Shown here: positions 29,485-39,395 of the stretch, piece after piece | How the letters are laid out: the number at the start of each line of letters is the position of its first letter | How positions within the stretch are numbered: position 1 is the stretch's first letter | Source of the DNA: Actinomadura madurae | GTDB lineage: Bacteria; Actinomycetota; Actinomycetes; Streptosporangiales; Streptosporangiaceae | DNA length: 64,000 nucleotides | NCBI RefSeq assembly: GCF_900115095.1 | Contig: NZ_FOVH01000003.1 | Span: 558,001 to 622,000 of the forward strand | Reading direction: 5' to 3' | Program-made: the position numbers and the translations under genes | Notes under the pieces: generated by a model | Told to the model about the DNA's origin: nothing | Seen by the model: the letters and a program-made list of their open reading frames with translations, nothing else | Database searches by the model: none

Positions 29485-30519
29485 CTACACCGCCGTGTCG
29501 AAGTTGATCGAGCTGTAGGCGCGCAGCTTGTTCAGCTGGTGCTCGCTGGAGATCGTCCGGATCGTGCCGCTGCGGGACCGCATGACCAGCGAGTGCGTGA
29601 CCGCCGTGCCCTTGCTGTAGCGGACGCCGTCGACCAGCTCGCCGTCGGTGATGCCCGTCGCGGCGAAGAACACGTCGTCGGACGTCACCAGGTCGTCTGT
29701 GGTGAGCACCGTGCCCAGCTCGTGCCCGGCGTCCGCGGCCTTCTGCTTCTCCTCGTCGTCCTGCGGCCACAGCCGGCCCTGGATCACCCCGCCGAGCGCC
29801 TTGATCGCGCACGCCGCGATGATGCCCTCCGGGGTGCCGCCGATGCCGAGCAGCAGGTCGACGCCCGTCCCCGGGCGGGACGCCATGATCGCGCCGGCCA
29901 CGTCGCCGTCCAGGATGAACTTGATCCGCGCCCCGGCCTCCCGGACCTCCTTGACGATGCCCTCGTGCCGCGGCCGGTCCAGGATGCAGACCGTCACGTC
30001 GTGCGGCGAGGAGCCCTTCGCGCGGGCGATCGCGCGGATGTTGTCGGCGATCGGGCGCTCGATGTCGACGGCGTCCGCCGCCTCCGGGCCGGTCACGAGC
30101 TTCTCCATGTAGAACACCGCGGACGGGTCGAACATCGACCCGCGCGGCGCCACCGAGAGCACCGCGATCGCGTTGTTCATGCCGAGCGCGGTGAGCCGCG
30201 TCCCGTCCACCGGGTCGACCGCGACGTCGCACTCCGCGCCGGAGCCGTCCCCGACCTCCTCGCCGTTGAACAGCATGGGCGCGTTGTCCTTCTCGCCCTC
30301 GCCGATCACCACGACGCCCTGCATGGACACCGTGTTGATCAGCTGGCGCATGGCGTTCACGGCGGCCCCGTCGGCCCCGTTCTTGTCCCCCCTCCCGACC
30401 CAGCGGGCCGCGGCCATCGCGGCGGCCTCGGTCACGCGGACCAGCTCCATCGCCAGGTTGCGGTCCGGCGCCGCCGGCTCGGTCTCGAGCGGGGAGGTGA
30501 CGGTGGTCTCTTCGGACAT
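29485..30519 (-). CDS. glpX: class II fructose-1,6-bisphosphatase
   Basis: 344 residues, the usual GlpX length. Removes phosphate from fructose-1,6-bisphosphate in gluconeogenesis, with a metal ion. Motifs: [99 protein letters not shown]. The N-terminal 20 residues are a variable acidic extension. Start ATG 30519 gives [16 protein letters not shown]; the open frame upstream is rejected as it has no homologous character. Neighbours DUF4245 and xseBA follow the mycobacterial order. Confidence 0.96.
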   Translation of the reverse strand: MSEETTVTSPLETEPAAPDRNLAMELVRVTEAAAMAAARWVGRGDKNGADGAAVNAMRQLINTVSMQGVVVIGEGEKDNAPMLFNGEEVGDGSGAECDVAVDPVDGTRLTALGMNNAIAVLSVAPRGSMFDPSAVFYMEKLVTGPEAADAVDIERPIADNIRAIARAKGSSPHDVTVCILDRPRHEGIVKEVREAGARIKFILDGDVAGAIMASRPGTGVDLLLGIGGTPEGIIAACAIKALGGVIQGRLWPQDDEEKQKAADAGHELGTVLTTDDLVTSDDVFFAATGITDGELVDGVRYSKGTAVTHSLVMRSRSGTIRTISSEHQLNKLRAYSSINFDTAV

Positions 30520-30707
30520 GCGAAGCAGCCCCTTCGGTCGGTGGTGCCTCGGATTCTCCGGGGACCGGACGGCAGGCCACAAATTGGACCAGACCAGCCG
30601 GGCCGCCGGGCTTCCGGCACCGGTGGAACACGGTCGGACATGCACGGTGCGGAGCCGGGTTTCGACGGTCGCGCGGGCAAGGGATCGTTTCCCCCTGGGA
30701 GAGGGCG

Positions 30708-30713
30708 TAATCT
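30708..30713 (+). promoter_or_regulatory. -10 box of the TetR gene (leaderless)
   Basis: TAATCT ends 8 nt before the ATG at 30722 and there is no Shine-Dalgarno, so transcription probably begins at or next to the start codon. No good -35 hexamer. Confidence 0.4.
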
Positions 30714-30721
30714 CTGGCGTC

Positions 30722-31387
30722 ATGAGCAGCGACATCGACGTCTCGTCCGGTGGGGCGGTACAGAACGGGGGCGCCGGGTCCGGCGAGGTCCCGGCCCGCA
30801 CCTCCGACCGCGGCGCGGCCACCCGCGGCGCCCTGCTGGCCGCGGCGAGGGACGTCTTCTGCGAGTCGGGCTTCGCCCAGGCCGCGGTGACCGACATCGT
30901 CGCCAAGGCCGGCGCCAGCGTGGGCAGCCTCTACCACCACTTCAACGGCAAGGCCGACCTGTACCTGACGCTGTTCGACGACTTCCAGGGACGCCAGCAG
31001 GAGCGCACCCGCGAGGCGATCAACGCCCTCCGGGAGGCGGGCGAGACCGACCCCATGCAGCAGTTCATCGCGGGCGCGGGCGCCTACCTGGACGGCTGCC
31101 TCGACGAGCGGGACGTCGCGCGGCTGTTCATCTCCGGCGACGGCCCGCCCGGGTTCGACCGCGTCAACCGGCAGCGGCTCAACAAGTGGGCGCGCCGCAA
31201 CGCCGCCCTGTTCCACACCGCCGACGGCGGCGTGGACGAGGCCCTGGTCACGGTGCTGACCGGCGCGATGGCGGGCGCGGTGTCGGAGATCGCGCTGCTG
31301 GACGACGAGCAGGCCGCCCGCCGCCTCGCCGACGAGATCATGGCCATCGTCGGCACGATCAGGAACCCCGGTACGGAGCGGCGCTGA
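30722..31387 (+). CDS. TetR family transcriptional regulator
   Basis: 221 residues. After a disordered, Gly/Ser-rich first 25 residues comes the TetR DNA-binding domain ([59 protein letters not shown]), then an all-helical ligand domain ([49 protein letters not shown]). Divergent from glpX; followed 3 nt later by a DUF4245 membrane protein. The ligand is unknown. The ATG at 30722 is preferred to an in-frame upstream start because of the -10 box immediately before it. Confidence 0.9.
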   Translation: MSSDIDVSSGGAVQNGGAGSGEVPARTSDRGAATRGALLAAARDVFCESGFAQAAVTDIVAKAGASVGSLYHHFNGKADLYLTLFDDFQGRQQERTREAINALREAGETDPMQQFIAGAGAYLDGCLDERDVARLFISGDGPPGFDRVNRQRLNKWARRNAALFHTADGGVDEALVTVLTGAMAGAVSEIALLDDEQAARRLADEIMAIVGTIRNPGTERR

Positions 31388-31389
31388 CC

Positions 31390-32097
31390 GTGGGGGATCC
31401 TGGAGGGGTGACCGAGCAGGACGCGACACGCGAGCAGGAGGCGCCGCCCCGGGGCGACGCGGCGCCGGACCAGGGCACCCCGGCGGGACGCCCCGTGGTC
31501 CAGGTCAGCCCCGGCGTGCACAAGCGGCTGACCACGGGCCTCGGCGGCTTCGCCATGGCAATGGGGGCGTGCCTGCTGCTGGTACTGGCGATCTATGTCA
31601 TCACGCCGCGCAGCAACGAGGAGGTATTGCCGACCGTCGACTACGGCTCGCAGCTGTGGGCGATGCGCAACGACGCGCCGTTCACCGTGTACTCGCCGGA
31701 GAACCTCGGCCCGCGGTGGCGTCCCACCAGCTCGGGGGTGTCCGGGCTCGACTCCGGCGGCCGGAAGCCCGTCGCGTGGCACCTCGGCTTCGTCACGCCC
31801 GGCGACGAGTACGCGGCGCTGGAACAGAGCGACGAGAAGGCGTCCGAGTACGTCCCGCGCATGACCAACAGCAGCAAGCCGACCGGCACGCGGCAGGTGA
31901 ACGGCGTCACGTGGAGCACGTACCACCGCAAGGACAAGAAGGCGAACTCGCTCGCCCGGACCCTCCCGGACGGGGTCAGCCTCGTCGTGACGGGCACCGC
32001 GTCCTACGAGGAGCTGGCGGTCCTCGCCGCCTCCCTGCGGCCGCAGAAGAAGGACGGGAAGCTGACCCCGTCCGCGACGGCCACGCCCGGCTCCTGA
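31390..32097 (+). CDS. DUF4245 membrane-anchored protein
   Basis: 235 residues from GTG 31390. A second GTG at 31408 has GGAGG only 1-2 nt before it, too close to act as a ribosome site, hence the earlier start. A 45-residue acidic tail precedes one membrane helix (LGGFAMAMGACLLLVLAIYVITP), followed by an extracytoplasmic domain (DAPFTVYSPENLGPRWRPTSSGVSG, GRKPVAWHLGFVTPGDEYAALEQSDE, GVTWSTYHRKDKKANSLARTLPDGVSLVVTGTASYEELAVLAASL) that fits DUF4245. Function unknown. The same gene lies next to glpX in mycobacteria. Confidence 0.85.
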   Translation: MGDPGGVTEQDATREQEAPPRGDAAPDQGTPAGRPVVQVSPGVHKRLTTGLGGFAMAMGACLLLVLAIYVITPRSNEEVLPTVDYGSQLWAMRNDAPFTVYSPENLGPRWRPTSSGVSGLDSGGRKPVAWHLGFVTPGDEYAALEQSDEKASEYVPRMTNSSKPTGTRQVNGVTWSTYHRKDKKANSLARTLPDGVSLVVTGTASYEELAVLAASLRPQKKDGKLTPSATATPGS

Positions 32098-32110
32098 ACC
32101 CCGGAGAGGA

Positions 32111-32353
32111 CTAGAAGGGTGCGGCGGCGTCGCCGTTCTCGGGCCGGTCGAGGGCCGCGGCCAGCCGCGCGCGGGCTCCCTCCAGCCACTCCTCGCAGAT
32201 CGCGGCGAGCCGCTCGCCGCGCTCCCACAGGTTCAGGGACTCCTCCAGCGTGAGCCCGCCCGCCTCCAGCCGCTTGACGACCTCGGCCAGCTCGTCCCGC
32301 GCCTGCTCGTACGACGGCTTGTCGGCCGTCTCCTTGTCCGCCACCCGTCCCAC
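32111..32353 (-). CDS. xseB: exodeoxyribonuclease VII small subunit
   Basis: 80 residues. The conserved core SYEQARDELAEVVKRLEAGGLTLEESLNLWERGERLAAICEEWLEGARARL is the XseB helical hairpin that coats the large subunit. The GTG at 32353 starts one base after the xseA stop codon, so the subunits are translationally coupled; an in-frame GTG three codons later is also possible. The C-terminus is a short acidic tail. Convergent with the DUF4245 gene 14 nt away. Confidence 0.95.
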   Translation of the reverse strand: MGRVADKETADKPSYEQARDELAEVVKRLEAGGLTLEESLNLWERGERLAAICEEWLEGARARLAAALDRPENGDAAAPF

Positions 32354-32354
32354 C

Positions 32355-33569
32355 CTACGACCCCGCCCGCTCGGACACGGTCACGCCGAGGCGGCCGTCC
32401 GCCAGCCGGACGGTGAGGCCCTCCCCGTCCTTGACCGCGGCCGACTCCCGCACCACCGACCCGTCCTCCCGCTGGACGATCGCGTACCCGCGCTCCAGCG
32501 TCGCGGCGGGGGAGAGGGCGAGCAGCCGGGCGCGGGTGTGCGACAGCTCGTCCCCGGCCCGGTCCAGCGCCCCGGACAGGCACCGGCGCGCCCGGTCGCG
32601 CAAGGCCGTGACCTGTTCGGACTGCCGCTCGACCTCCCGGACCGGGTCGGCCAGCGCGGGCCGCGACCGCACCGACCGCAGCCACGCAAGCTCCCGCTCC
32701 ACCGCGCCGGACAGGCACCGCCGGCCCCGGTCGCGCAGCTGCCGGACGAGCTGCAGCTGCTCCCGCACGTCCGGGACGGTCTTCTTCGCCGCGTCGGTCG
32801 GGGTGGACGCGCGCACGTCCGCGACCAGGTCCAGGAGCGGGCCGTCCTGCTCATGCCCGATCGCGCTGACCACCGGGGTACGGGCCGCGGAGACCGCCCG
32901 GACGAGCGCCTCGTCGGAGAACGGCAGCAGGTCTTCCATCGCGCCCCCGCCGCGCGCGATGATGATCACATCGATCTCGGGATCGGCGTCCAGCGTGCGC
33001 AGCGCCTCCATGACCTCGCCGACCGCGTACGAGCCCTGCACCGCGGTGTTCTCCACCCGGAACGTCACCGCCGGCCACCGCCGCCGCGCGTTCTGCAGGA
33101 CGTCGTGCTCGGCGTCGGAGTCGCGCCCGCAGATCAGCCCGACCTTCCCGGGCAGGAACGGCAGCGGGCGCTTGCGCTCGGGCCGGAACAGCCCCTCGGC
33201 GGCGAGCACCCGCTTGAGCCGCTCCAGGCGGGCGAGCAGCTCGCCGACGCCGACCGGCCGGATCTCCAGGACGCTGAGCGAGAACGTCCCCCGGTTGATC
33301 CAGAAGTCGGGTTTGGCGTGCACCACGACCCGGGCCCCGTCGGTCACCGCGGGACCGGCGGCCTCGAACACCGCGCGCGGGCCGACCACCCGCACCGACA
33401 TGTTCGCGACCGGGTCGCGGAGCGTCATGTAGACCGTCCCGCCCCGGGCGTTGAGGTCGGTGATCTGGCCCTCGACCCAGATGCGGCCGAGCTTCCCGAT
33501 CCACCCGCTCACCGCCTGCAGGACGGTGCGCACCGGAACCGGGGATTCGGCCGTGGTCTCCATCGCCAT
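32355..33569 (-). CDS. xseA: exodeoxyribonuclease VII large subunit
   Basis: 404 residues, a little shorter than the E. coli enzyme. Degrades single-stranded DNA to short oligonucleotides. Residues 8-105 are the OB-fold ([37 protein letters not shown]); residues 125-350 the nuclease core ([90 protein letters not shown]); the rest a long coiled coil that contains an internal duplication ([16 protein letters not shown] and [16 protein letters not shown]). It is divergent from a MarR gene and upstream of xseB. Confidence 0.95.
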   Translation of the reverse strand: MAMETTAESPVPVRTVLQAVSGWIGKLGRIWVEGQITDLNARGGTVYMTLRDPVANMSVRVVGPRAVFEAAGPAVTDGARVVVHAKPDFWINRGTFSLSVLEIRPVGVGELLARLERLKRVLAAEGLFRPERKRPLPFLPGKVGLICGRDSDAEHDVLQNARRRWPAVTFRVENTAVQGSYAVGEVMEALRTLDADPEIDVIIIARGGGAMEDLLPFSDEALVRAVSAARTPVVSAIGHEQDGPLLDLVADVRASTPTDAAKKTVPDVREQLQLVRQLRDRGRRCLSGAVERELAWLRSVRSRPALADPVREVERQSEQVTALRDRARRCLSGALDRAGDELSHTRARLLALSPAATLERGYAIVQREDGSVVRESAAVKDGEGLTVRLADGRLGVTVSERAGS

Positions 33570-33667
33570 GCGGGCAGCCTACGGTGCGGACCGATGCGCG
33601 CGGGCGGGCGCCGCGCGACCAAGAGCAGGCCGGTCTCCGGATCGGCCGAGTGACACGAGGAGAGACC

Positions 33668-34093
33668 GTGACCGCATCCGAACGCGAGCTCGCCGAGCAG
33701 CTCAACCGGCGCCTGCGCCATGTCGTGCTGATGCTGCGGCGGGTCAGCGCCGACCAGCCGATCACCAGCCAGCAGCTGTCGGTGCTCGGCTCGCTCGAGC
33801 ACGGCCCGCGCCGGATGACCGAGCTGGCCGACGAGCACGGCGTCCGGCTGCCGACCATGACGGCGCAGATCAACCGGCTCGAACGCGACGGGCTCGTCAC
33901 GCGCGGCCGGGACGCCGCCGACGCCCGCGTCGTGACCGCCGGGCTCACCGAGGCGGGACGCGACCGGCTCGCCGCGGGGCGGGAGCAGCGCATCGGTTTC
34001 CTCGCCGAGCGGTTCGCGGACCTGACCAAGGAGGAGCGCGACGCGGTCGCCGCCGCGCTGCCCGCACTCGACAAGCTCCTCGGCGCACCCTGA
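33668..34093 (+). CDS. MarR family regulator
   Basis: 141 residues, GTG start with GAGGAGAG 3-8 nt upstream. Winged-helix core: ITSQQLSVLGSLEHGPRRMTELADEHGVRLPTMTAQINRLERDGLVTRGRDAADARVVTAGLTEAGRDRL, with the DARVV wing. Dimerisation helices flank it. The target is unknown; the divergent xseA is a housekeeping gene so the regulated genes may be elsewhere. A strong terminator follows 25 nt after the stop. Confidence 0.9.
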   Translation: MTASERELAEQLNRRLRHVVLMLRRVSADQPITSQQLSVLGSLEHGPRRMTELADEHGVRLPTMTAQINRLERDGLVTRGRDAADARVVTAGLTEAGRDRLAAGREQRIGFLAERFADLTKEERDAVAAALPALDKLLGAP

Positions 34094-34118
34094 CCGGACG
34101 TCGGCCGCGCGGGCACGG

Positions 34119-34161
34119 GAAAGCCCCGGCGGCTTGAGTTCTAGCGGTCGCCGGGGCTTTC
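34119..34161. terminator. bidirectional intrinsic terminator
   Basis: Perfect 13-bp stem GAAAGCCCCGGCG (34119-34131) with CGCCGGGGCTTTC (34149-34161), 17-nt loop. The arms end in AAA/TTT, giving a short T-run on both strands, between the convergent marR and lipid-droplet-type genes. Confidence 0.85.
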
Positions 34162-34171
34162 TCTCGGTGGC

Positions 34172-35092
34172 TCAGGTGTTGCCGTTGAGCTTGGCTATGC
34201 GGCGCTCGTACATGCGGATGACGTCCTCACGCCCCGCGTGCTTGCTCTCGTACTCGCGCAGGAGCTTCACCTGGTCGACGGTCAGGCCGCGGAGCCGGGC
34301 GCGCAGCTGCGGGAGCGATGCGCTGTCGTAGTCGGGGACCGGCAGGTCGGCGGCGAGGTGCTCGGCCTCGGCGGGCGCCGCGGGCTTGGTCTCCGGCTTC
34401 GGCTCGAACGCCGTCTTGCCCGCCTTGTCTGCCTTGTCTGCCTTGTCTGCCTTGGCCTCGGTGGCCTTCTCGGCCTTGCGCTCCTCGGCCTTCGGCTCGG
34501 CGGGCTTGGGCTCGGCGGGCTTGGCGTCGGCGGGCTTCGGGTTCGGTGCGGGCCGCGCCTGCGGCGCGGGCTCCGGCTCCGGCTCGGACGGCACCGGCTT
34601 CGGCGCGGGCCGCGCGACGGGGCCGGACTCCTCCGCCGTCCGGACGTGGTGCCTGCCGAGGGCGCCGGGCTTGGCGGGCTTCGGCGGCTTCGACGGGCCG
34701 GGACGAGCGTGCTTCGGCGTGTGCGCGGTGGACGCGCCGGGCTTGCCGACCGAGATCTCCTCGGCGGCCGGCCGCGCCGCGGCCTGCCCGCCTCCGCTCC
34801 CGCGGGCGGGCTCCGGCCTCGGCTGGGGCTCGTCCCCGCGGACGCGCTCGACGACCCGTCCGACGACCTTCTCGGCCGTGGTCTGCACGTCCTCGCGCAG
34901 CCGCCCGATCACCGGCTTGACGCCGCCGCCCTCGGTGATCTCCTTGTAGTCCCTGGTCACCCGGTCACTGAGCAGCAGTGCCCGGCCGACGCCGAACATG
35001 GCCAGCCGGACGGCGTGCAGCGGGAGGTCCCGGACCTGCTCGCCCACCGTGTCGCGGACCTGCTCCCTGAGGCGGCGCGGCGATTTCGTCAT
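34172..35092 (-). CDS. lipid-droplet-associated-type protein
   Basis: 306 residues from ATG 35092 (AGGAAAG 6 nt upstream). The N-terminal 80 residues ([64 protein letters not shown]) form amphipathic helices suited to coating lipid surfaces. A 150-residue Pro/Ala/Lys/Glu-rich linker carries short repeats ([23 protein letters not shown]). The C-terminal 55 residues ([44 protein letters not shown]) are well ordered. It matches the position of Rv1109c beside xseA and ispH; proteins of this family were found on lipid droplets in Rhodococcus. Role: storage-lipid or membrane organisation, inferred. Confidence 0.75.
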   Translation of the reverse strand: MTKSPRRLREQVRDTVGEQVRDLPLHAVRLAMFGVGRALLLSDRVTRDYKEITEGGGVKPVIGRLREDVQTTAEKVVGRVVERVRGDEPQPRPEPARGSGGGQAAARPAAEEISVGKPGASTAHTPKHARPGPSKPPKPAKPGALGRHHVRTAEESGPVARPAPKPVPSEPEPEPAPQARPAPNPKPADAKPAEPKPAEPKAEERKAEKATEAKADKADKADKAGKTAFEPKPETKPAAPAEAEHLAADLPVPDYDSASLPQLRARLRGLTVDQVKLLREYESKHAGREDVIRMYERRIAKLNGNT

Positions 35093-35219
35093 CGGACTTT
35101 CCTCTTCCTGCCTCGTCTCGTCGAAACTCACTCTGCCCCATGGGTGCGATGGCGGTCACCCCGGGTTAGTGGATTTCTGTCCAAAAGGGCCGTGGAGTGG
35201 GTCACAGCGTGGCCACTCG

Positions 35220-35225
35220 TACGAT
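35220..35225 (+). promoter_or_regulatory. -10 box of ispH (leaderless)
   Basis: TACGAT ends 6 nt before the ATG at 35232; there is no Shine-Dalgarno. The transcript is predicted to begin at the start codon. Confidence 0.4.
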
Positions 35226-35231
35226 AGAGCC

Positions 35232-36197
35232 ATGACCGCCAACAGCCAGCGCCGTGTCCTGCTCGCCAAACCGCGTGGTTACTGCGCGGGCGTCGACCGG
35301 GCCGTGGAGACGGTCGAGATCGCCCTGGAGAAGTACGGGGCGCCGATCTACGTCCGCAAGCAGATCGTCCACAACGTGCACGTCGTCAAGACGCTGGAAG
35401 AGCGGGGCGCGATCTTCGTCGACGAGACCGAGGAGGTCCCCGCGGGCTCCATCGTCGTGTTCTCCGCGCACGGCGTCGCGCCCGTCGTCCACGAGGAGGC
35501 CCGGGGCCTCGACCTGCGCACCATCGACGCCACCTGCCCGCTGGTGACCAAGGTCCACAAGGAGGCCGTCCGGTTCGCCGCGCAGGACTACGACATCCTG
35601 CTGATCGGGCACGAGGGCCACGAGGAGGTCATCGGCACCACCGGCGAGGCCCCCGACCACATCCACCTCGTCGACGGCCCCGACGACGTCGCCAACGTGA
35701 AGGTCCGCGACCCGGAGAAGGTGGCGTGGCTGTCGCAGACCACACTGTCGGTGGACGAGACCATCGCCACGGTCGAGAAGCTCCGCGAGCGGTTCCCCAA
35801 GCTGATGGACCCGCCGTCCGACGACATCTGCTACGCGACGCAGAACCGGCAGGTCGCCGTGAAGGAGATGGCGGCGCAGTCGCAGCTCGTGATCGTGGTC
35901 GGGTCGACGAACTCCTCCAACTCCGTGCGGCTCGTCGAGGTCGCCAAGGAGCACGGGGCCGACGACGCCTACCTCGTCGACTACGCCGAGCACATCGACC
36001 CCGCCTGGCTGGAGGGCGTCACGACCGTCGGCGTCACGAGCGGCGCGTCCGTCCCGGACGAGCTGGTCCAGGAGGTGCTGGCCTGGCTGGCCGACCGCGG
36101 CTTCGGCGAGGCGGAGGAGGTCGAGTCCGTGCCGGAGAGCATGCGCTTCTCCCTTCCGAAGGAGCTCCGCAAGGACCTCCGCATCACGCCCGTCTGA
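35232..36197 (+). CDS. ispH: 4-hydroxy-3-methylbut-2-enyl diphosphate reductase
   Basis: 321 residues. Last step of the non-mevalonate isoprenoid pathway, making isopentenyl and dimethylallyl diphosphate with an iron-sulfur cluster. The three cluster Cys are C18 ([10 protein letters not shown]), C102 ([11 protein letters not shown]) and C200 ([11 protein letters not shown]). Substrate-binding His residues lie in QIVHNVHVV and SAHGVAP, and the [13 protein letters not shown] motif is intact. It feeds the prenyl transferase encoded at 14.4 kb. Predicted leaderless transcript. Confidence 0.97.
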   Translation: MTANSQRRVLLAKPRGYCAGVDRAVETVEIALEKYGAPIYVRKQIVHNVHVVKTLEERGAIFVDETEEVPAGSIVVFSAHGVAPVVHEEARGLDLRTIDATCPLVTKVHKEAVRFAAQDYDILLIGHEGHEEVIGTTGEAPDHIHLVDGPDDVANVKVRDPEKVAWLSQTTLSVDETIATVEKLRERFPKLMDPPSDDICYATQNRQVAVKEMAAQSQLVIVVGSTNSSNSVRLVEVAKEHGADDAYLVDYAEHIDPAWLEGVTTVGVTSGASVPDELVQEVLAWLADRGFGEAEEVESVPESMRFSLPKELRKDLRITPV

Positions 36198-36219
36198 TCA
36201 CCGCGGGAGCTTTGCACGG

Positions 36220-36819
36220 TCAGTCCACGTCGCCGTGATGGGTGCGGCGGCGCTCCTGCGTCGTGGCCGGTGACTCGTCCCAGCGGACGGGGTTCTCGTT
36301 CTCCTCCTTCTCGAAGAGCCGGACCCCGATCAGCTTGTCCTGCAGCTCCCTGACGTTCGTCATGAGGCCGCGGGCCAGGCAGATCACGACGACCAGGACC
36401 GTCCCGAAGAACAGCCACGGCGCGGTCGCCGCCAGCGCGGTGAGGAGGCCGACCGTCATGCCGCGCAGCAGCGAGCCGCTCCCGAGCGTGGTGACGAACA
36501 CCACCGTCACCGTGGCGGCGAAGAACACCAGCGGCGGGCTGACGACGAGCGTGAGGAGGTCGGCGGGGCGGGTGGCGAACGCGGCGAGCGCGCAGCCGAT
36601 CGCGAACCCCGCGCCGGCGAGCAGTCCCACGCCGAGCCACCGCGACAGCAGCCCGCACACCACGCCGGCGCCGAACATGACCACGATGCCGCCGCGCCCC
36701 GTCAGCGTGATCGGGCCGGCCGACCGCGACCGGGACGAGACACCGCGCTGCCGACTCACTGGACCCCCTGGGGCCGGCGAGGCGCCGCCGGGCGCGTCGC
36801 GTACCGTCGATGAAGTCAT
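36220..36819 (-). CDS. DUF6542-type membrane protein
   Basis: 199 residues; ATG overlaps the rmuC stop (ATGA) with GAGG 6 nt upstream. A disordered N-terminal 40 residues precede four membrane helices (GGIVVMFGAGVVCGLLSRWL, LLAGAGFAIGCALAAFA, LLTLVVSPPLVFFAATVTVVFVTTL, LLTALAATAPWLFFGTVLVVVICLARG) and a short charged tail. In mycobacteria Rv1111c, of this type, sits between ispH and ychF. No function is known. Confidence 0.8.
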   Translation of the reverse strand: MTSSTVRDAPGGASPAPGGPVSRQRGVSSRSRSAGPITLTGRGGIVVMFGAGVVCGLLSRWLGVGLLAGAGFAIGCALAAFATRPADLLTLVVSPPLVFFAATVTVVFVTTLGSGSLLRGMTVGLLTALAATAPWLFFGTVLVVVICLARGLMTNVRELQDKLIGVRLFEKEENENPVRWDESPATTQERRRTHHGDVD

Positions 36820-38150
36820 CGCCACCTCTTTCGCCGATCACTCGGCTCGGGGATGGCCCGCCCGCCGAAACCTACCGCCTCCGCGGCCGGGTCCGGCTGA
36901 GACCCTTCCTCCTCGGGGAGATGGCCGCCGGCGCCGAAGGGTTCGTCGTACGCGGTCAGCTCGGCCGCGGAGAGCGCGCGGGGGCTCTCTTCGACGGGGT
37001 TCGGGCCGTCCAGCCCGTCGTCGACGACGCCCAGCTCGTTCAGCTTGCGCGCGCTGACGAGCACGCGCGTCTCCAGGGAACCGACCGTCCGGTTGTAGGA
37101 CTTGATGGCACCGGTCAGCGCGCGGCCCAGCTCGTCGACGTGCTGCCCCATCGTGCCCAGCCGCTCGTACAGTTCCTTGCCCAGGTCGAAGACGGCGCGG
37201 GCGTTGCGCGACAGGGCGGCCTGCTGCCACGCGTAGGACGCCGTCCGCAGCATCGTGATGAGCGTGGTCGGCGTGGCGATGTGCACCCGGCGGCGCATCG
37301 CGTACTCCAGCAGCCCGGGGTCGCGGTCGAGCGCCGGCGCGAGGAACGCCTCGCCGGGGATGAAGAGGACGACGAACTCGGGCGAGGGGCTGAACGCCTG
37401 CCAGTACGACTTGGCCGCCAGACGGTCGACGTGGTCGCGGAGATGCCGCGCGTGCGCGTCCAGGCGCACCGGGTCGCCGCTCTCCGCGGCCTGGAGGTAC
37501 GCGGCCAGCGAGACCTTCGAGTCGACCACGATGTTCTTGCCGCCCACCAGCCGCACCACCATGTCGGGACGCACCGTCCCGTCCACCGTGGCGGACGTGG
37601 CCTGCTCGTCGAAGTCGCAGTGGTGCGCCATCCCGGCCAGCTCCACGACGCGGCGCAGTTGCAGCTCGCCCCAGCGTCCCCTGGCCTCGGGACGCTGCAG
37701 CGCGCGGACGAGCGACTGCGTCTCGCGGCGCAGCTGGTCGGAGCTCTGCCGGACGAAGTCGACCTGCTTGGCGAGCATCGCGTGCGACTCGCGGCGGCCC
37801 GTCTCCACCTCGCGGAGCTGCTCCTCGACCTTGGCGAGCGTCTCCTTGAGCGGCGCGACGAGGTGCTCGACCGCCTGCTGCCGCCGCTGCAGCTCCCCGG
37901 CCGCCTCGATCCCGGCCGCCTTGAGCCGGGCGTCCGCCAGCTCCAGGAACCGCTGGTTGCTGGCGTCGAGCGCCTTCGCGGACAGGTTCTCGAAGTGCTC
38001 GGCCATCCGCTCCTCGGCGTAGGCGAGCTTCTCCTCGGCCGCCCGCGCCCGCGCGATCAGCGCGCCCTGCCGGCTCGTCGCGAGCGCGTATCCGGCGACG
38101 GCGCCGAAGACGGCGCCGACGAGGAGTCCGGCGAACAGCGCGAGGTCCAT
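36816..38150 (-). CDS. rmuC: RmuC family DNA recombination protein
   Basis: 444 residues. One N-terminal membrane helix (LALFAGLLVGAVFGAVAGYALA), then a coiled coil over residues 30-140 (EEKLAYAEERMAEHFENLSAKALDASNQRFLELADARLKAAG), then the conserved RmuC domain (RGRWGELQLRRVVELAGMAHHCDFDEQ, RPDMVVRLVGGKNIVVDSKVSLAAYL, YWQAFSPSPEFVVLFIPGEAFLAPALDRDPGLLEYAMRRRVHIATPTTLITMLRTASYAWQQ), which is related to PD-(D/E)XK nucleases. RmuC limits inversions at inverted repeats in E. coli. The C-terminal 60 residues are disordered. Divergent from ychF. Confidence 0.93.
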   Translation of the reverse strand: MDLALFAGLLVGAVFGAVAGYALATSRQGALIARARAAEEKLAYAEERMAEHFENLSAKALDASNQRFLELADARLKAAGIEAAGELQRRQQAVEHLVAPLKETLAKVEEQLREVETGRRESHAMLAKQVDFVRQSSDQLRRETQSLVRALQRPEARGRWGELQLRRVVELAGMAHHCDFDEQATSATVDGTVRPDMVVRLVGGKNIVVDSKVSLAAYLQAAESGDPVRLDAHARHLRDHVDRLAAKSYWQAFSPSPEFVVLFIPGEAFLAPALDRDPGLLEYAMRRRVHIATPTTLITMLRTASYAWQQAALSRNARAVFDLGKELYERLGTMGQHVDELGRALTGAIKSYNRTVGSLETRVLVSARKLNELGVVDDGLDGPNPVEESPRALSAAELTAYDEPFGAGGHLPEEEGSQPDPAAEAVGFGGRAIPEPSDRRKRWR

Positions 38151-38303
38151 CCGTTCATCGTGACAGCGCGGCGCCGATCGGCGACCGCGACGCGCCGGGC
38201 CGCCCCGCGTCACGGGCATTTGGCCCACTGTTCACCAACGGGAGGCCCACCGGAGGTTCCGGGCAGCCCGAGGGGTGCGCCGGCGCCCATAAACTTGACG
38301 GCC

Positions 38304-39395
38304 GTGAGCCTCTCCATCGGAATCGTCGGGCTGCCCAACGTCGGCAAGTCCACGCTGTTCAACGCGCTGACCAAGAACGACGCGCTGGCCGCCAACTACC
38401 CGTTCGCGACCATCGAGCCCAACGTCGGCGTGGTCGGCGTGCCCGACCCGCGGCTGGCCGTGCTGGCGGAGATCTTCGGCTCGCAGAAGATCATCCCGGC
38501 GACGATGGAGTTCGTCGACATCGCCGGGATCGTCAAGGGCGCGTCCGAGGGGCAGGGGCTCGGCAACAAGTTCCTCGCCAACATCCGGGAGACCAACGCG
38601 ATCTGCCAGGTCATCCGGGCGTTCGAGGACCCGGACGTCACGCACGTCGACGGCGACGTGGCCCCGTCCCGCGACATCGAGACGATCAACACAGAGCTGA
38701 TCCTGGCCGACCTCCAGACGATCGAGAGGGCGCTGCCGCGCCTCGACAAGGAGGCGCGCACCAAGAAGGACAAGGAGAAGCTCGCCGTCGTCGACGCCGT
38801 CAACGCCGCGCAGAAGCTTCTGGACGACGGCGTCACCCTGTTCGCGGGGGCCGAGAAGGCCGGAATCGACCTGGCGCTCCTGCGCGAGCTGCACCTGCTC
38901 ACCGCCAAGCCGTTCCTCTATGTCTTCAACCTCGACGAGAGCGAGCTGACCGACGAGGCCCTGCGCGCGCGCCTGAGCGACATGGTCGCGCCCGCCGAGG
39001 CGATCTTCCTGGACGCCAAGATCGAGGCGGAGCTGATCGAGCTGCCCGACGACGAGGCCCTCGAACTGCTCCAGGGCATGGGGCAGGACGAGCCGGGCCT
39101 GTCGCAGCTCGTCCGGATCGGCTTCGGCACCCTCGGCCTGCAGACCTACCTGACGGCCGGGCCGAAGGAGGCGCGGGCCTGGACGATCCGCAAGGGCGCC
39201 ACCGCGCCGGAGGCCGCGGGCGTCATCCACACCGACTTCCAGCGCGGCTTCATCAAGGCCGAGATCGTCTCGTACGACGACCTGACCGCCGCCGGTTCCA
39301 TGGCCGCCGCCCGCACCGCCGGCAAGGTCCGCATGGAGGGCAAGGACTACGTCATGCAGGACGGCGACGTCGTGGAGTTCCGCTTCAACGTCTGA
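38304..39395 (+). CDS. ychF: redox-regulated ATPase YchF (OLA1/Obg-like)
   Basis: 363 residues, GTG start. The P-loop GLPNVGKST (residues 9-17), the switch region [27 protein letters not shown], and NLDES in place of NKxD, which shifts specificity from GTP to ATP, identify YchF. A helical insertion and a C-terminal TGS domain ([51 protein letters not shown]) follow. It binds ribosomes and the 26S-like stress machinery in other organisms. TAAACT 8 nt before the GTG could be the -10 box of a leaderless mRNA. Confidence 0.96.
   Translation: MSLSIGIVGLPNVGKSTLFNALTKNDALAANYPFATIEPNVGVVGVPDPRLAVLAEIFGSQKIIPATMEFVDIAGIVKGASEGQGLGNKFLANIRETNAICQVIRAFEDPDVTHVDGDVAPSRDIETINTELILADLQTIERALPRLDKEARTKKDKEKLAVVDAVNAAQKLLDDGVTLFAGAEKAGIDLALLRELHLLTAKPFLYVFNLDESELTDEALRARLSDMVAPAEAIFLDAKIEAELIELPDDEALELLQGMGQDEPGLSQLVRIGFGTLGLQTYLTAGPKEARAWTIRKGATAPEAAGVIHTDFQRGFIKAEIVSYDDLTAAGSMAAARTAGKVRMEGKDYVMQDGDVVEFRFNV

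Noticed and set aside
28183..32097. Forward frame of about 1,300 codons opposite the ABC ATPase and glpX
   Set aside because: Only the last 235 codons (DUF4245) look like a protein; the remainder is antisense shadow.
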